Below the pieces are notes generated by a model. It was given only the letters and a program-made list of their open reading frames with translations. It was not told where the DNA came from and searched no databases. The position numbers and the translations under genes were made by a program. Below are positions 9,725 through 18,997 of a DNA stretch of 64,000 nt, piece after piece (position 1 is the stretch's first letter; each line of letters starts with the position of its first letter). This stretch comes from JABMQW01 sp964439935. Its GTDB lineage: Bacteria > Fidelibacterota > Marinisomatia > Marinisomatales > TCS56. Location of the stretch: positions 248,001 through 312,000 of the forward strand of contig CAYTPW010000001.1 of the NCBI GenBank assembly GCA_964439935.1. The letters are read 5' to 3'.

Positions 9725-10588
9725 GTGGGCAAATCGAAAAAAAGCTGGAAGGATCACCTGCCCGCGATCTCACCGGCGTCTTACATACTCCTGGTAATTA
9801 TAATTCTGGCGGTGATCGGTTTGTTTTTGCTATCAAGGGGGAGCCGCGGTGAACCACCCTTAAAAGAGAGGGCCAAACCGTCCGTCGTTGATAAACCGGT
9901 TGTAAAGAAAGTTATTGTACCTCCCAAAGGTAAAATTGCGATCATCATAGATGATTTCGGATATAATTACAATCAGGTTACTAGGGGATTTTTGGAGCTT
10001 GATACCAAATTTACCTATGCAATTATTCCCGGTCATGATTACAGTCAGCAATTTGCCACTGAGGCAGCCGAGCAGGGGCATGAAATCATGATTCATATGC
10101 CGATGGAATCAATGAATCAGTTGAGTGGCGAGGAAGGCTACATTCTTGAAACGGATATGACGAGTACAGAGATTGAACGGCGAGTACGAATGGCGATTGA
10201 ACATATTCCGCAGGCACGGGGCATGAATAATCACCAGGGATCCAAGGCTACTCAGGATGACCGGTTAATGACAATTGTCGCTACGATCCTGAAACAATAC
10301 AAAAAGTATTTTATTGACAGTCGCACCACTGCTGAGACGGTTGCTGAAACTAAAATGAAGGCAATCGGTGTCCAGGTCTCCCAGCGGAATATTTTCTTGG
10401 ATAATGATTCTGATCCTGCAATGATTCGGGCGCAGATCAATAAAATGGCCGACCTGGCAGCCCGGCGCGGGCAAGCGGTAGGAATCGGTCATGGCCGGCG
10501 ATCTACCCTGGAAGTACTGGTAGCTGAAATTCCTCGCCTGGAAGCGGAAGGCTTCCAGTTTGTTCATGCCTCCCGTATTGTCCGCTAA
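9725..10588 (+). CDS. Divergent polysaccharide deacetylase family protein
   Basis: A 287-aa protein with a GTG start. One transmembrane or uncleaved signal segment lies at residues about 18-35, followed by a charged linker. The catalytic-like domain opens with GKIAIIIDDFGYN, and continues with FTYAIIPGHDYS, HEIMIHMPMES, ARGMNNHQGSKAT and FLDNDSD. These are the hallmarks of the divergent polysaccharide deacetylase (YibQ/DUF610-type) family, related to NodB-fold carbohydrate esterases acting on cell-wall or exopolysaccharide. In many bacteria the gene is a neighbour of envelope or division genes. It follows the PorV-like gene by 6 nt and is probably the last gene of the sprA operon. Substrate not known. 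Confidence 0.8.
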   Translation: MGKSKKSWKDHLPAISPASYILLVIIILAVIGLFLLSRGSRGEPPLKERAKPSVVDKPVVKKVIVPPKGKIAIIIDDFGYNYNQVTRGFLELDTKFTYAIIPGHDYSQQFATEAAEQGHEIMIHMPMESMNQLSGEEGYILETDMTSTEIERRVRMAIEHIPQARGMNNHQGSKATQDDRLMTIVATILKQYKKYFIDSRTTAETVAETKMKAIGVQVSQRNIFLDNDSDPAMIRAQINKMADLAARRGQAVGIGHGRRSTLEVLVAEIPRLEAEGFQFVHASRIVR

Positions 10589-10613
10589 TCGACAGGAATT
10601 GTGTAACTTCAAC

Positions 10614-10630
10614 ATCTGATAATATCAGAT
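10614..10630. promoter_or_regulatory. Perfect 8-bp inverted repeat upstream of the asparaginase gene
   Basis: ATCTGATA-A-TATCAGAT lies in the 91-nt gap before the asparaginase gene, about 50 nt upstream of its ATG. Its size and position fit an operator for a dimeric regulator. It lacks a U-tract, so it is not a convincing terminator for the deacetylase gene. No regulator is assigned. Confidence 0.35.
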
Positions 10631-10679
10631 AAGGTTAAGCTTAGGTTACAAACAAGCAACTGCAACTGGAGACTGTGTA

Positions 10680-11660
10680 ATGCCGATACTATGTAAAGTA
10701 ACTCGTGGTTATTATATTGAGAGCATTCATGTGGCATATGCTGTTGTAGTAGATGGTAAAGGTAAAATTGTCTTCAGCAGTGGCGATCCAAAATATATCA
10801 CCTGTATCCGTTCAGCGCTGAAGCCGTTTCAATCATCGGCCGCAATTCTGGCCGGTGCTTTCGAAGCGGCTGGATTTACCAACCAGGAAATAGCCCTGAC
10901 CTGCGCCTCACACAACGGAGAAGAGATTCATGTAAAAACAGCCACTGCGATGCTTGAAAAATTGGGATATACTGTCGATAATTACGAGTGTGGTAGTCAT
11001 ATGCCCTATGATAAATCATCCGCTGAGCAACTAATCCGGGCCAACAAACAACCATCACCCCTGAATAATAACTGTTCCGGTAAACATGCCTGCATGTTGG
11101 CTTTGGCCAGACACCTGGAAGTAGATCCCAAGGATTATACCTTTCCGGATCACCCGGTGCAGAAGACTGTTTTAAAGCAGGTCGAACGAATCAGCGGCTT
11201 GCGTAATCTGCCGATCGGAGTTGACGGCTGTAGTTTACCCACGCCTTTTTTACCCCTGTATGCGATTGCTGTTATGTTTCAGAAATTGGCCGGTGGTGAT
11301 TATCCCGAGCTGAACCTGCCATACGAAGCAATGACATCGCATCCCTACCTGGTTGCTGGTGCCAACCGATTTGATACTGATTTTATCGACGCTTTGCAGG
11401 GCCGGGCGGTAACCAAGGTTGGTGGTGAGGCTATCCGTGGTGTTGGTATCCGTCGGCCGGATGGCGAAATTTGGGGCTTAGCGGTGAAAATATTGGATGG
11501 TAATCAGCGTGCCAATCCAGTAGCCACCATGGCTGTGCTGGAACATCTGAATCTGCTCACTGACGAGGAACAGGAACAGTTGTCAAAATACAGGATTACT
11601 GAATTATTTAATCACCGAAAAATTCATATTGGCAATATCAGCGCATCAATCGAGGTTTGA
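10680..11660 (+). CDS. L-asparaginase II (zinc-dependent, rhizobial type)
   Basis: A 326-aa cytoplasmic enzyme predicted to hydrolyse L-asparagine to aspartate and ammonia. It matches the asparaginase II family (PF06089 type), unrelated to E. coli AnsA/AnsB. The Ser-Lys tandem SALK lies near residue 42, followed by CASHNGE. NNCSGKHACM carries the Cys and Lys three residues apart that bind zinc in the Rhizobium etli enzyme, and GVDGCSLPTP carries the Asp-Gly-Cys of the same site. Late motifs EAMTSHPYLVAG and KVGGEAIRGVG are also family-typical. Length is normal. Preceded by an inverted repeat and followed by the secreted nuclease gene, whose start is 1 nt after this stop. Confidence 0.88.
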   Translation: MPILCKVTRGYYIESIHVAYAVVVDGKGKIVFSSGDPKYITCIRSALKPFQSSAAILAGAFEAAGFTNQEIALTCASHNGEEIHVKTATAMLEKLGYTVDNYECGSHMPYDKSSAEQLIRANKQPSPLNNNCSGKHACMLALARHLEVDPKDYTFPDHPVQKTVLKQVERISGLRNLPIGVDGCSLPTPFLPLYAIAVMFQKLAGGDYPELNLPYEAMTSHPYLVAGANRFDTDFIDALQGRAVTKVGGEAIRGVGIRRPDGEIWGLAVKILDGNQRANPVATMAVLEHLNLLTDEEQEQLSKYRITELFNHRKIHIGNISASIEV

Positions 11661-11661
11661 T

Positions 11662-13404
11662 TTGATCAAATGGGGTAAATTTATAATTATTGTTATACCT
11701 CTGTGCATCGCTCTGGTTACCGCCCAGAATTGTCCCCCGGATACGCTGGCAGTAAATCCACCACAGGACTACTGGTCGATTCCCAGCTGGAATTACTGGG
11801 AAGGGATAGAGGTCGTCACCTGGAATATCGAGCATTTTCCTCAAAACGACAGCTCAACAGTCAATGGTGTTGCAGAAATTATTTTAGATCAATCGGCCGA
11901 TATTTATGCACTTCAGGAAATTGATGATACACTGGCATTCCAAAACCAGTTGATGCCACTTTTACCCAATTACAGCTATATCATTGGTTCCAACGGTTAT
12001 TTAGCCCACCTGGCAGTAATCTATCGAAATGAAGTTTTATCAGTTACCGGTTCGACTGAATTATGGGCTGACACTGATTATTGGGATGATGGCGATCAGG
12101 ATTATTATAATAATGCCCAGTATTATTTTGCCAGCCGACCGCCCTTACAGGTCGATTTTGAGTGGCAGTGTGGTAATGCCAGCTTCAATTTCAGCGTGAT
12201 TGATGTGCATCTGAAATGCTGTAATGAAGGTCTTGATCGGCGGCGTATCGCAGCGATTATTTTACAGGAATATCTGACTGTCCAAGTAGCTGCCGGCGAT
12301 TCCAACATCGTGGTATTGGGCGACTGGAACGACGATCTGGTGGATTTACCACCCTATGATTCATTTACCCTGCTGCTGGATGATCCGACAGTAGAATTCA
12401 TTAATCTTAGCCTGGCGCAAGATCCGTCCGATTATTTTGATTCATATCCTTCCTGGCCCAGCTTTCTGGATCATATATTGATAACTGCCGGATTATTTGA
12501 TGAGAATAGTGCCGGTGAAGTAACAACCTTCAGGCTGGACGATTATATTACCGATTACGGTACACTCATATCCGATCATCGGCCGGTAGGTTGGCGCTTT
12601 ATGCCACCTTCAGCGCCAGATGATTCTCCGTACCGGATCGTAATTACCGAAGTAATGGCCAATCCAGCTGCGGTCAGCGACACATATGGTGAATGGTTCG
12701 AGTTTTACAATGCGGACTCGGTACAGATTGAATTATCGGCCTGGACGATCGCCGATGCCGATGGTGATTCGCACAGCGTTGATCCGGGGATCGACTTTTT
12801 TGCGATTGAACCGGGAGAATATATGGTATTCAGTCGCAACGCTGATACGCTTGTTAATGGTGGATACACGGCTGATTATGAATACGCTGATTTTATCTTG
12901 GCCAACACCAGTGATGAGATAATTCTGTTTGACAGCCAGGGGCGGCTGGTTGATGAAATCTATTATGATACTGGTTTTCCTCACAGCAGTGGGATATCCA
13001 TGTATCTTAGCGATTATACGCTCGATAATAATGTTGCTATCAATTGGGTACAATCATCGCGAACTTACGGTGACGGTGACCTGGGCACACCGGGATATGG
13101 AGCAAATGACGGTCTAAGTGTGGAACCGTTAGCATTGCCGGATCAGGCGGTTCTATTCAACAATTATCCCAATCCATTTAATAATAGTACCAGAATCGAG
13201 TATCGTGTGCTCGCTGCTGCGCAGATCAAACTGGCCATCTATAATTTGGCGGGGCAGGAAGTGGCGATTCTGCAGGATGAATATCTTGTACCGGGGGAAT
13301 ATACGATCACCTGGAATGTGTCAAACCACGCCAGTGCCTTGTATATTTGTTCACTGATTTTCCCAAATCAAAGCTATTCAATTAAATTACTATATCTAAA
13401 ATAA
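11662..13404 (+). CDS. Secreted EEP nuclease with lamin-tail domain and T9SS sorting domain
   Basis: I chose a TTG start because GAGG lies 6 nt before it; another TTG at 11629 would overlap asparaginase. The product is about 580 aa. A signal peptide ends VTA, then QNC. The EEP domain (residues about 50-310) has all metal and catalytic motifs: VVTWNIEHF, ALQEIDD, VIDVHLKCC, LGDWNDDL, SFLDHIL and SDHRP. A lamin-tail domain follows (about 320-490: IVITEVMANPA...WFEFYN, then AWTIADADGD). The C-terminus is NYPNPFNNSTRIEY...SIKLLYLK, a T9SS type A sorting signal. This is the architecture of exported DNases such as the ExeM type. It is probably surface-attached or released and heads a long run of related secreted genes. 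Confidence 0.85.
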   Translation: MIKWGKFIIIVIPLCIALVTAQNCPPDTLAVNPPQDYWSIPSWNYWEGIEVVTWNIEHFPQNDSSTVNGVAEIILDQSADIYALQEIDDTLAFQNQLMPLLPNYSYIIGSNGYLAHLAVIYRNEVLSVTGSTELWADTDYWDDGDQDYYNNAQYYFASRPPLQVDFEWQCGNASFNFSVIDVHLKCCNEGLDRRRIAAIILQEYLTVQVAAGDSNIVVLGDWNDDLVDLPPYDSFTLLLDDPTVEFINLSLAQDPSDYFDSYPSWPSFLDHILITAGLFDENSAGEVTTFRLDDYITDYGTLISDHRPVGWRFMPPSAPDDSPYRIVITEVMANPAAVSDTYGEWFEFYNADSVQIELSAWTIADADGDSHSVDPGIDFFAIEPGEYMVFSRNADTLVNGGYTADYEYADFILANTSDEIILFDSQGRLVDEIYYDTGFPHSSGISMYLSDYTLDNNVAINWVQSSRTYGDGDLGTPGYGANDGLSVEPLALPDQAVLFNNYPNPFNNSTRIEYRVLAAAQIKLAIYNLAGQEVAILQDEYLVPGEYTITWNVSNHASALYICSLIFPNQSYSIKLLYLK

Positions 13405-13487
13405 AAGATGGGGTGGAAAACCGAATTACTGTAAGTTCCAAAGATAGATTTATATCAATATACAGTATGAATAACGTGGAGTTAAAA

Positions 13488-16091
13488 ATGAAAAAAATGA
13501 TAACGGTTATTATTTTATCCTGTTCAGTTATTTTTGCTCAAGGCGGAGTGTTTTTCAGTGAGTATATTGAGGGCAGCAGTTATAATAAGGCTCTGGAAAT
13601 TTTTAATGGTACCGGCGCAGTTATTGACTTGGACAATTACAGGATTGGACAAACCCATAATGGTGGTGGCTGGGAATACTGGCATACTTTTCCCACTGGT
13701 GCCCAGATCCAACCGGGTGATGTGTGGGTAATAGTAGATGAGGGCGCTACTTCAGATCTTCAAACTGTGGCTGATGAAAGTCTGGCGTATCCTAGTGTAA
13801 TGTCTTTTAATGGTGATGATGGACGAGGACTGGAAGTTACAACTGATGGGGGCTCCACCTGGACCCTGATCGATATGATTGGAATTGTTGATGGTGGTGA
13901 TCCGGGTGATGGCTGGGATGCAGCCGGTGTTTCACAGGCTACTTCTGAACATACTCTGGTTCGGAAAGCATCTGTGTTGACCGGCAATCCTGATTGGACA
14001 GCTGCGGCTGGTACAAATGCTGATGATTCAGAATGGATTGTCTATCCCCAAGACACATTTGATTATCTCGGTTATCACGAATGGAGCGGGGGCGGTGGTG
14101 GCAATATCCTGCCTCAGGCCAACGCAGGTCCGGACCAGACAGTCAACTATAGCGAAACTGTCACACTGGACGGCTCAGGAAGTGTTGATCCTGATGGGAG
14201 CCTCACAGACTATTTATGGACACAATTGTCGGGTACGTCGGTGACCATCAATAATCACACCAGTTCGATTGCTGACTTTATCGCACCGACCAGCGATGCA
14301 ACGCTGGAATTTCAATTAACAGTTACCGATGACAGCAGTGCAACTGCCGTGGATACGGTAGTAGTAACTGTTCTGGATATTTCTCCGTCGGCAGTATTCA
14401 TTAGTGAATACATAGAAGGTTCCAGCAACAATAAAGCTTTGGAAATCTTTAATGGTACCGATGGAGCAATTGATCTGGCCGATTTTCAATTATGGCGTAT
14501 TTCAAATGGTGGCGATTGGGCTGAAGGTGCCGGCAATGGAATAATCTTATCGGGAACAATTCCGGCTGGAGGAGTGTGGGTGATCTGTAATGCTGATGCT
14601 GATGATGCAATCAAGTCAGTTTCTGATTCAGTGGGTAGTACCATTACTTATTTCAATGGTGATGATGCAGTTGGACTTGCTCAGAATTTTACCGGTAACT
14701 GGATATTAATTGACGCGGTAGGGATTGAAGGTGCCGACCCTGGTGATGGTTGGGATGTGGCTGGTATTACTAATGCCACTTTGAATCATACGCTGGTACG
14801 TAAGGCTACAGTAACCACTGGCAATACCGATTGGATAACTGCGGCCGGAACAGGTACTACCGATTCTGAATGGAGCGTATATGATGTGGATGATTTCAGT
14901 CATCTCGGAACCCATAGTGTCAATGCGAATGCTCCACTCGTTACCAGGCTGATAACCTCTCCTGTGTTTGTTACTTCAAGCGACGAGATTGAGGTCAGTG
15001 CTGATATCGTCGCGGTTGTAGGAACAATTGCTTCGGCTCAAATCTGGTACGGCATCGATGGTAATCTTTTAAATTCCGCCGATATGTTTTTGGAAAGCGG
15101 TAGCATCTGGCTGGGAATGATCCCGGCCCAGGCTGGCAATATGATCCTGGATTTCCAGGTGCGCTGTACCGATAGTGAATCAAATGTTGGTGAATCGAGC
15201 GTTCAATCAATAATGATTGCCGGAGCCATAAGCGAAATCGGTGATATTCACGCTGACCTGACTGGCTACACCGGGCAAATGGTAACCCTTCAGGGCATCG
15301 TTACAATGGGCGCCGGTGTTCTGGATGATGATAACACCCGCGTCTACCTCCAGGATGCATCAGGCCGGGGACTTAATCTATTCGATTATGATTTACTGAC
15401 CAATATGGATCGTGGTGATGAATTGCTCGTTGTGGGAACAGTTAATACTTATTATTCAACTGTCCAGATGATTGATTTCAATTACGATCGTTTATCTACC
15501 GGAAATGCAATTCCGGTCACCCAGGAAGTGACTATAGCCCAGGCTAATACGGCCAATTATGAAGGTACCCTGATTAGCTTCGAGGGGTCAATTGCCGATC
15601 GCTGGGACAGCGGCGGCGGTGATAATATTAGAGTCACCGATGGTACCGACACCACTCTGGTGCGCATCTGGCATACGACCGGAATTGATACCGCACAGTT
15701 CGTTCTTGGTGCCGGCTGGTATTTTGCCGGTGTGGGCAGTCAGTTCAGCAACGAATCCCAGTTGCTGGTGGGCTACCAGGCCGACCTGGAATACCTTGCA
15801 ATTGAGGAAGAAACAACGGGAATCGCCAGCGAATTTGGGCTGCTGCCGGCTTACCCGAATCCTTTCAATCCGGCTACCCGTCTTTCCTGGTATTTGGAGC
15901 AGGCGGGCGAATATGAGCTGGCGGTTTATAATATTGTCGGTCAACGAGTGGCTAGCGTGAAGCAGGGCTTCGCCAACAGTGGCTATCAATCCGTTACCTG
16001 GGATGCCGGTCAATTCGCTTCCGGGGTATATTTTGTGCAGTTGACCGCCGGCGATCAAGTTGATATCCAGAAAATTATGCTAATTAAATAA
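13488..16091 (+). CDS. Secreted LTD-PKD-LTD-OB-fold protein with T9SS sorting domain
   Basis: About 867 aa from ATG 13488, preceded by GTGGAG at 6 nt spacing; an upstream GTG at 13413 is less likely. Signal peptide ends IFA, then QGG. There are two nearly identical lamin-tail domains, opening FFSEYIEGSS(Y)NKALEIFNG and FISEYIEGSSNNKALEIFNG. A PKD-type Ig domain lies between them (AGPDQTVNYSETVTLDGSGS). Then come an Ig-like spacer and two OB-fold-like units (VTLQGIVTMGAGVL...VYLQDASGRGLNLF; ISFEGSIADRW...VRIWHTTG), and a C-terminal YPNPFNPATRLSWYL...QKIMLIK sorting signal. No catalytic domain is visible. Lamin-tail and OB folds accompany secreted nucleases in other bacteria, so it is probably a nucleic-acid or surface-binding partner of its neighbours. 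Confidence 0.8.
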   Translation: MKKMITVIILSCSVIFAQGGVFFSEYIEGSSYNKALEIFNGTGAVIDLDNYRIGQTHNGGGWEYWHTFPTGAQIQPGDVWVIVDEGATSDLQTVADESLAYPSVMSFNGDDGRGLEVTTDGGSTWTLIDMIGIVDGGDPGDGWDAAGVSQATSEHTLVRKASVLTGNPDWTAAAGTNADDSEWIVYPQDTFDYLGYHEWSGGGGGNILPQANAGPDQTVNYSETVTLDGSGSVDPDGSLTDYLWTQLSGTSVTINNHTSSIADFIAPTSDATLEFQLTVTDDSSATAVDTVVVTVLDISPSAVFISEYIEGSSNNKALEIFNGTDGAIDLADFQLWRISNGGDWAEGAGNGIILSGTIPAGGVWVICNADADDAIKSVSDSVGSTITYFNGDDAVGLAQNFTGNWILIDAVGIEGADPGDGWDVAGITNATLNHTLVRKATVTTGNTDWITAAGTGTTDSEWSVYDVDDFSHLGTHSVNANAPLVTRLITSPVFVTSSDEIEVSADIVAVVGTIASAQIWYGIDGNLLNSADMFLESGSIWLGMIPAQAGNMILDFQVRCTDSESNVGESSVQSIMIAGAISEIGDIHADLTGYTGQMVTLQGIVTMGAGVLDDDNTRVYLQDASGRGLNLFDYDLLTNMDRGDELLVVGTVNTYYSTVQMIDFNYDRLSTGNAIPVTQEVTIAQANTANYEGTLISFEGSIADRWDSGGGDNIRVTDGTDTTLVRIWHTTGIDTAQFVLGAGWYFAGVGSQFSNESQLLVGYQADLEYLAIEEETTGIASEFGLLPAYPNPFNPATRLSWYLEQAGEYELAVYNIVGQRVASVKQGFANSGYQSVTWDAGQFASGVYFVQLTAGDQVDIQKIMLIK

Positions 16092-16103
16092 TAGTTGAGC
16101 CTT

Positions 16104-18092
16104 ATGCGCAAATTGCTTCTATTCGTAACAGGTACCGCCCTGCTATGGGCGACGCCTGATCATCTGGTTTTCTCTGAATTGGCGGTATCGCCATCTACGG
16201 GCGAATACGTGAAAATTACCAATCCTACCACAGCCGGTATCGATATATCGGATTACTATATCACCGATGCCACCGATACCACCAATGGAGAATATTACTT
16301 CAATGTCACTGTAGATAGTAATTATTGGAGCGGGTCCGGGTTTGATTTCATCGCCCGTTTTCCCAGCGGTTACCTGTTAGCCGCCGGAGCATCGATTTAT
16401 TTGTCGATGGTTGACAGTGCCACATTTAATACCGAATATGGTTTTTTCCCTGATCTGACGGTTAAACAGAGTCTGCGTTCTGTTGGTACCAGTAGCACAA
16501 TTGGCGGAGCATCTTTTTATCTTACTAATACCAGCGAGACGTTGATCCTTTTTAAATGGGATGGAACGGCCACCGAAGTGCAGGATGTGGATTATCTGAT
16601 CTGGGGCGACCGGCAATATGCCATCGACAAAACCGGGATCGGGAATTATTCACCTGATACTCCAGTGGCTTCGCAGGTTCCGCTACCCAGCCACGCCGAT
16701 GGTGAAAAACTGGTCCGCATCAGCGATGAGGGCACCGAAACCGCCAGTGGTGGTAACGGTATTACTGGTCATGATGAAACCAGCGAAAACCTGGCCGTTA
16801 CCTGGGAGATCAGATCGGTCAGTAATACCAAACCGGATATCAGTAATATTGTGGCTACACCGGAAAACCCAACCACCGACGACCAGATTACTGTATCAGC
16901 CACCGTAACAGACGACGATGGTTTGGCGTCAGTAGAGCTGGTACACAATGCCGACAGCCTAAAAACTAATTTGGCTATGACAGCTAATGGTGACAATTAC
17001 GCGGTCACCTTCGGCCCGATTACTACTTCCCAGACCTTTAATTTTTATGTCAGAGCTGAAGATAACACCGGTTTGCGGGATTCATCACTGATCGGAAGCC
17101 TGACCATAGGCGAACCGCCGGAAGATATCTCAATTGCTGAGATTATTACCAACATTGACGATTATGTGGGGGAGACGGTTTTGTTGGATGCAATAGTTAC
17201 CGTTCCGGCCGGCATCTTATGGGACGGCCGCAGCCAGGCCTATATCCAGGATGAATCGGGGCGGGGGATCATTCTTGATAAAAGCACACCAATCGATGAT
17301 TCCATGGTCCGTGGTGATTCAATTCTGGTGACTGCCGAGGTCGATCTTTACGATGGTACTACACCGCAGTTAATCAATTACACTGTCGATGTACTTAAAT
17401 CCGAGGCCACCTTACCATACGCTGAGTTGAGCGTAGCACAGTTAAACACACTGGAGTATGCTTCAACCTTTGTCAAATTATGGGGAAAGATAACCGCCCG
17501 TTCGGAACCAAACCTGGCCTCCAACAACACTGGCGCTAACGTGGATATTCAGGATGAATCCGGTCAACAGACCACCGTGCGTATCTGGAATTCCACTGGT
17601 ATTCTATACGATGAATTAGCCAATCTGATCAATGATGAGTTGGATTCGTTGCTGCAGATTGGTAATCTGATCGAAGTGTTCGGAATCGCCGATGATTATA
17701 ACGAAAGCAGTCAGCTCGTTCCGGCTTTTGCGGAGGATATCCGTGAGAAGTTGGAAGGTATAGCCGGTGATTTCAAGACCGAGCTGACGGTGGAACCCTA
17801 TCCTTTTGTCCCCCAGCTTGGTGAGCGGATAAACTACCAGTTCAGTTTTCCGAAAGATGCCCGCATTAAATTACGCGTTTTCGATATCTCCGGTCGCCAT
17901 ATTACAACGCTTTATGACCAGTATCGGACGGTATCATATTTAAAGGATGACAGTTTCTGGACCGGCCGTGATGAGTTGAACCGTTATGTTCCTGCCGGCA
18001 CCTACATTATGCATCTGGAAGTGACCGATATTAAAACCGGTAAACTAAGTACCGATATGGCCCCGGTTGTGATTGGAGTGTACGGGAAATGA
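16104..18092 (+). CDS. Secreted LTD and OB-fold protein with FlgD-like T9SS C-terminal domain
   Basis: About 662 aa from ATG 16104; a TTG at 16095 is the alternative start. Signal peptide ends LWA, then TPD, one of the few here without Gln at +1. Order: lamin-tail domain (LVFSELAVSPSTGEYVKITN...DYYITDA), Ig-like spacer (DDDGLASVELVHN), two OB-fold-like modules (LLDAIVTVPAGIL...AYIQDESGRGIIL; VKLWGKITAR...VDIQDESGQQTTVRIWN). The final domain, PYPFVPQLGERINYQF...FWTGRDELNRYVPAGTYIM, is a FlgD-type sorting domain that ends in VVIGVYGK rather than the usual basic tail. It overlaps the next gene, a PorV-like barrel, by ATGA. No enzyme motif is seen; predicted nucleic-acid-binding surface protein. 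Confidence 0.75.
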   Translation: MRKLLLFVTGTALLWATPDHLVFSELAVSPSTGEYVKITNPTTAGIDISDYYITDATDTTNGEYYFNVTVDSNYWSGSGFDFIARFPSGYLLAAGASIYLSMVDSATFNTEYGFFPDLTVKQSLRSVGTSSTIGGASFYLTNTSETLILFKWDGTATEVQDVDYLIWGDRQYAIDKTGIGNYSPDTPVASQVPLPSHADGEKLVRISDEGTETASGGNGITGHDETSENLAVTWEIRSVSNTKPDISNIVATPENPTTDDQITVSATVTDDDGLASVELVHNADSLKTNLAMTANGDNYAVTFGPITTSQTFNFYVRAEDNTGLRDSSLIGSLTIGEPPEDISIAEIITNIDDYVGETVLLDAIVTVPAGILWDGRSQAYIQDESGRGIILDKSTPIDDSMVRGDSILVTAEVDLYDGTTPQLINYTVDVLKSEATLPYAELSVAQLNTLEYASTFVKLWGKITARSEPNLASNNTGANVDIQDESGQQTTVRIWNSTGILYDELANLINDELDSLLQIGNLIEVFGIADDYNESSQLVPAFAEDIREKLEGIAGDFKTELTVEPYPFVPQLGERINYQFSFPKDARIKLRVFDISGRHITTLYDQYRTVSYLKDDSFWTGRDELNRYVPAGTYIMHLEVTDIKTGKLSTDMAPVVIGVYGK

Positions 18093-18997
18093 GCAATTTT
18101 ATGAATCTCAAACCATTAGCCTTTTATCTTTTCATCTTTCATCTTTTATCATGTTCCCACGCCCAGGTCACCTCCGACCGTTCCTATTATGGTGCTCGGA
18201 ACCTAGCCCTGGCCGGCAGTGCTGTGGCTGCCCAGATCGATGCTTGGGCCGCCTTCAACAATCCCTCAGGATTAGCATGGATCAATTCGATCAGTGGTGC
18301 CATCGGATACGACCGCGGGTTCAGCCAGGATTTCCTACCTCACAGCACTGCAGTTGCCGTCTTGCCAGTCGGTCGCTTCGGCACAGCCGGTATTTATCTG
18401 GATCGTTCCAGCGTCTCGTACAGTGGCAATACGCTGGCCAGCGAGTTGGCACTAAGTTTCTGCCACGGATTTTTCCTGCAGAAAGATGGCAATTCCACCT
18501 TGGCGCTTGGTTATAATTTGAAATATCTGAGCGTGGATTATGGCACATCGGCCGGTGTCAGTGGTGATGGCTCCGACGGGATCGACCTGGGCAAAAGCCA
18601 GACCCTGGGACTGGATGTCGGTTTTACCGCCACCCTGCGTGAGCGCCACCGGGTTGCCGCCCGCGCCTATAATTTAAATCGCCCCCAACTCGGGCAGGCT
18701 AATTATGCCGTCGATTTACCCTGGACGATTCAGGTCGGTGTGGCTTACTCGCCCTATGACCTGGTCTGGACTACTGCTGCCCTTAATCGCACTGCCGGTC
18801 ATCCCACCCAGTATTCTGCGGGATTGGAATACCGGGTGCTGGATAACCTAAAACTGCTGGCTGGTGTTCAGTCCAATCCGAATCGTTTGGGTCTGGGATC
18901 GAGCATCGAAATGCTGTCATTTAATATCAGTTATGGACTTTTGACCCATCCGGTTTTACCATTGACACATCAATTCTCATTAGGCCTGGCTTTTTAA
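18089..18997 (+). CDS. PorV/PorQ-family outer-membrane barrel protein
   Basis: A 302-aa protein with signal peptide ending SHA, then QVTSDRS. The mature start YYGARNLALAGSAVAAQIDAW...NNPSGLAW is a PorV/PorQ-family signature. The rest is a barrel-like succession of amphipathic strands ending QFSLGLAF with a terminal Phe. It is translationally coupled at both ends: ATGA with the FlgD-tailed cargo upstream and TAATG with the helix-hairpin-helix barrel downstream. The arrangement cargo then PorV-like repeats that at 6.3-8.9 kb, hinting at a dedicated barrel for this cargo. A role specific to this locus is inference. Confidence 0.75.
   Translation: MSNFMNLKPLAFYLFIFHLLSCSHAQVTSDRSYYGARNLALAGSAVAAQIDAWAAFNNPSGLAWINSISGAIGYDRGFSQDFLPHSTAVAVLPVGRFGTAGIYLDRSSVSYSGNTLASELALSFCHGFFLQKDGNSTLALGYNLKYLSVDYGTSAGVSGDGSDGIDLGKSQTLGLDVGFTATLRERHRVAARAYNLNRPQLGQANYAVDLPWTIQVGVAYSPYDLVWTTAALNRTAGHPTQYSAGLEYRVLDNLKLLAGVQSNPNRLGLGSSIEMLSFNISYGLLTHPVLPLTHQFSLGLAF

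Noticed and set aside
10680..11660. Asparagine cycling pair with asnA at 55.7 kb as a linked system
   Set aside because: The two genes are 44 kb apart, in unrelated contexts, and both enzymes are common; no sign of joint regulation.
15588..16058. 156-codon open frame on the minus strand opposite the LTD/OB protein
   Set aside because: Antisense to a well-supported OB-fold and T9SS tail; no motif and no ribosome site.
18073..18516. 147-codon open frame overlapping the start of the PorV-like gene at 18.1 kb
   Set aside because: Lies in another frame of a gene with clear family signature and signal peptide; its product is low-complexity Arg/Ser/Gln-rich without known motifs.
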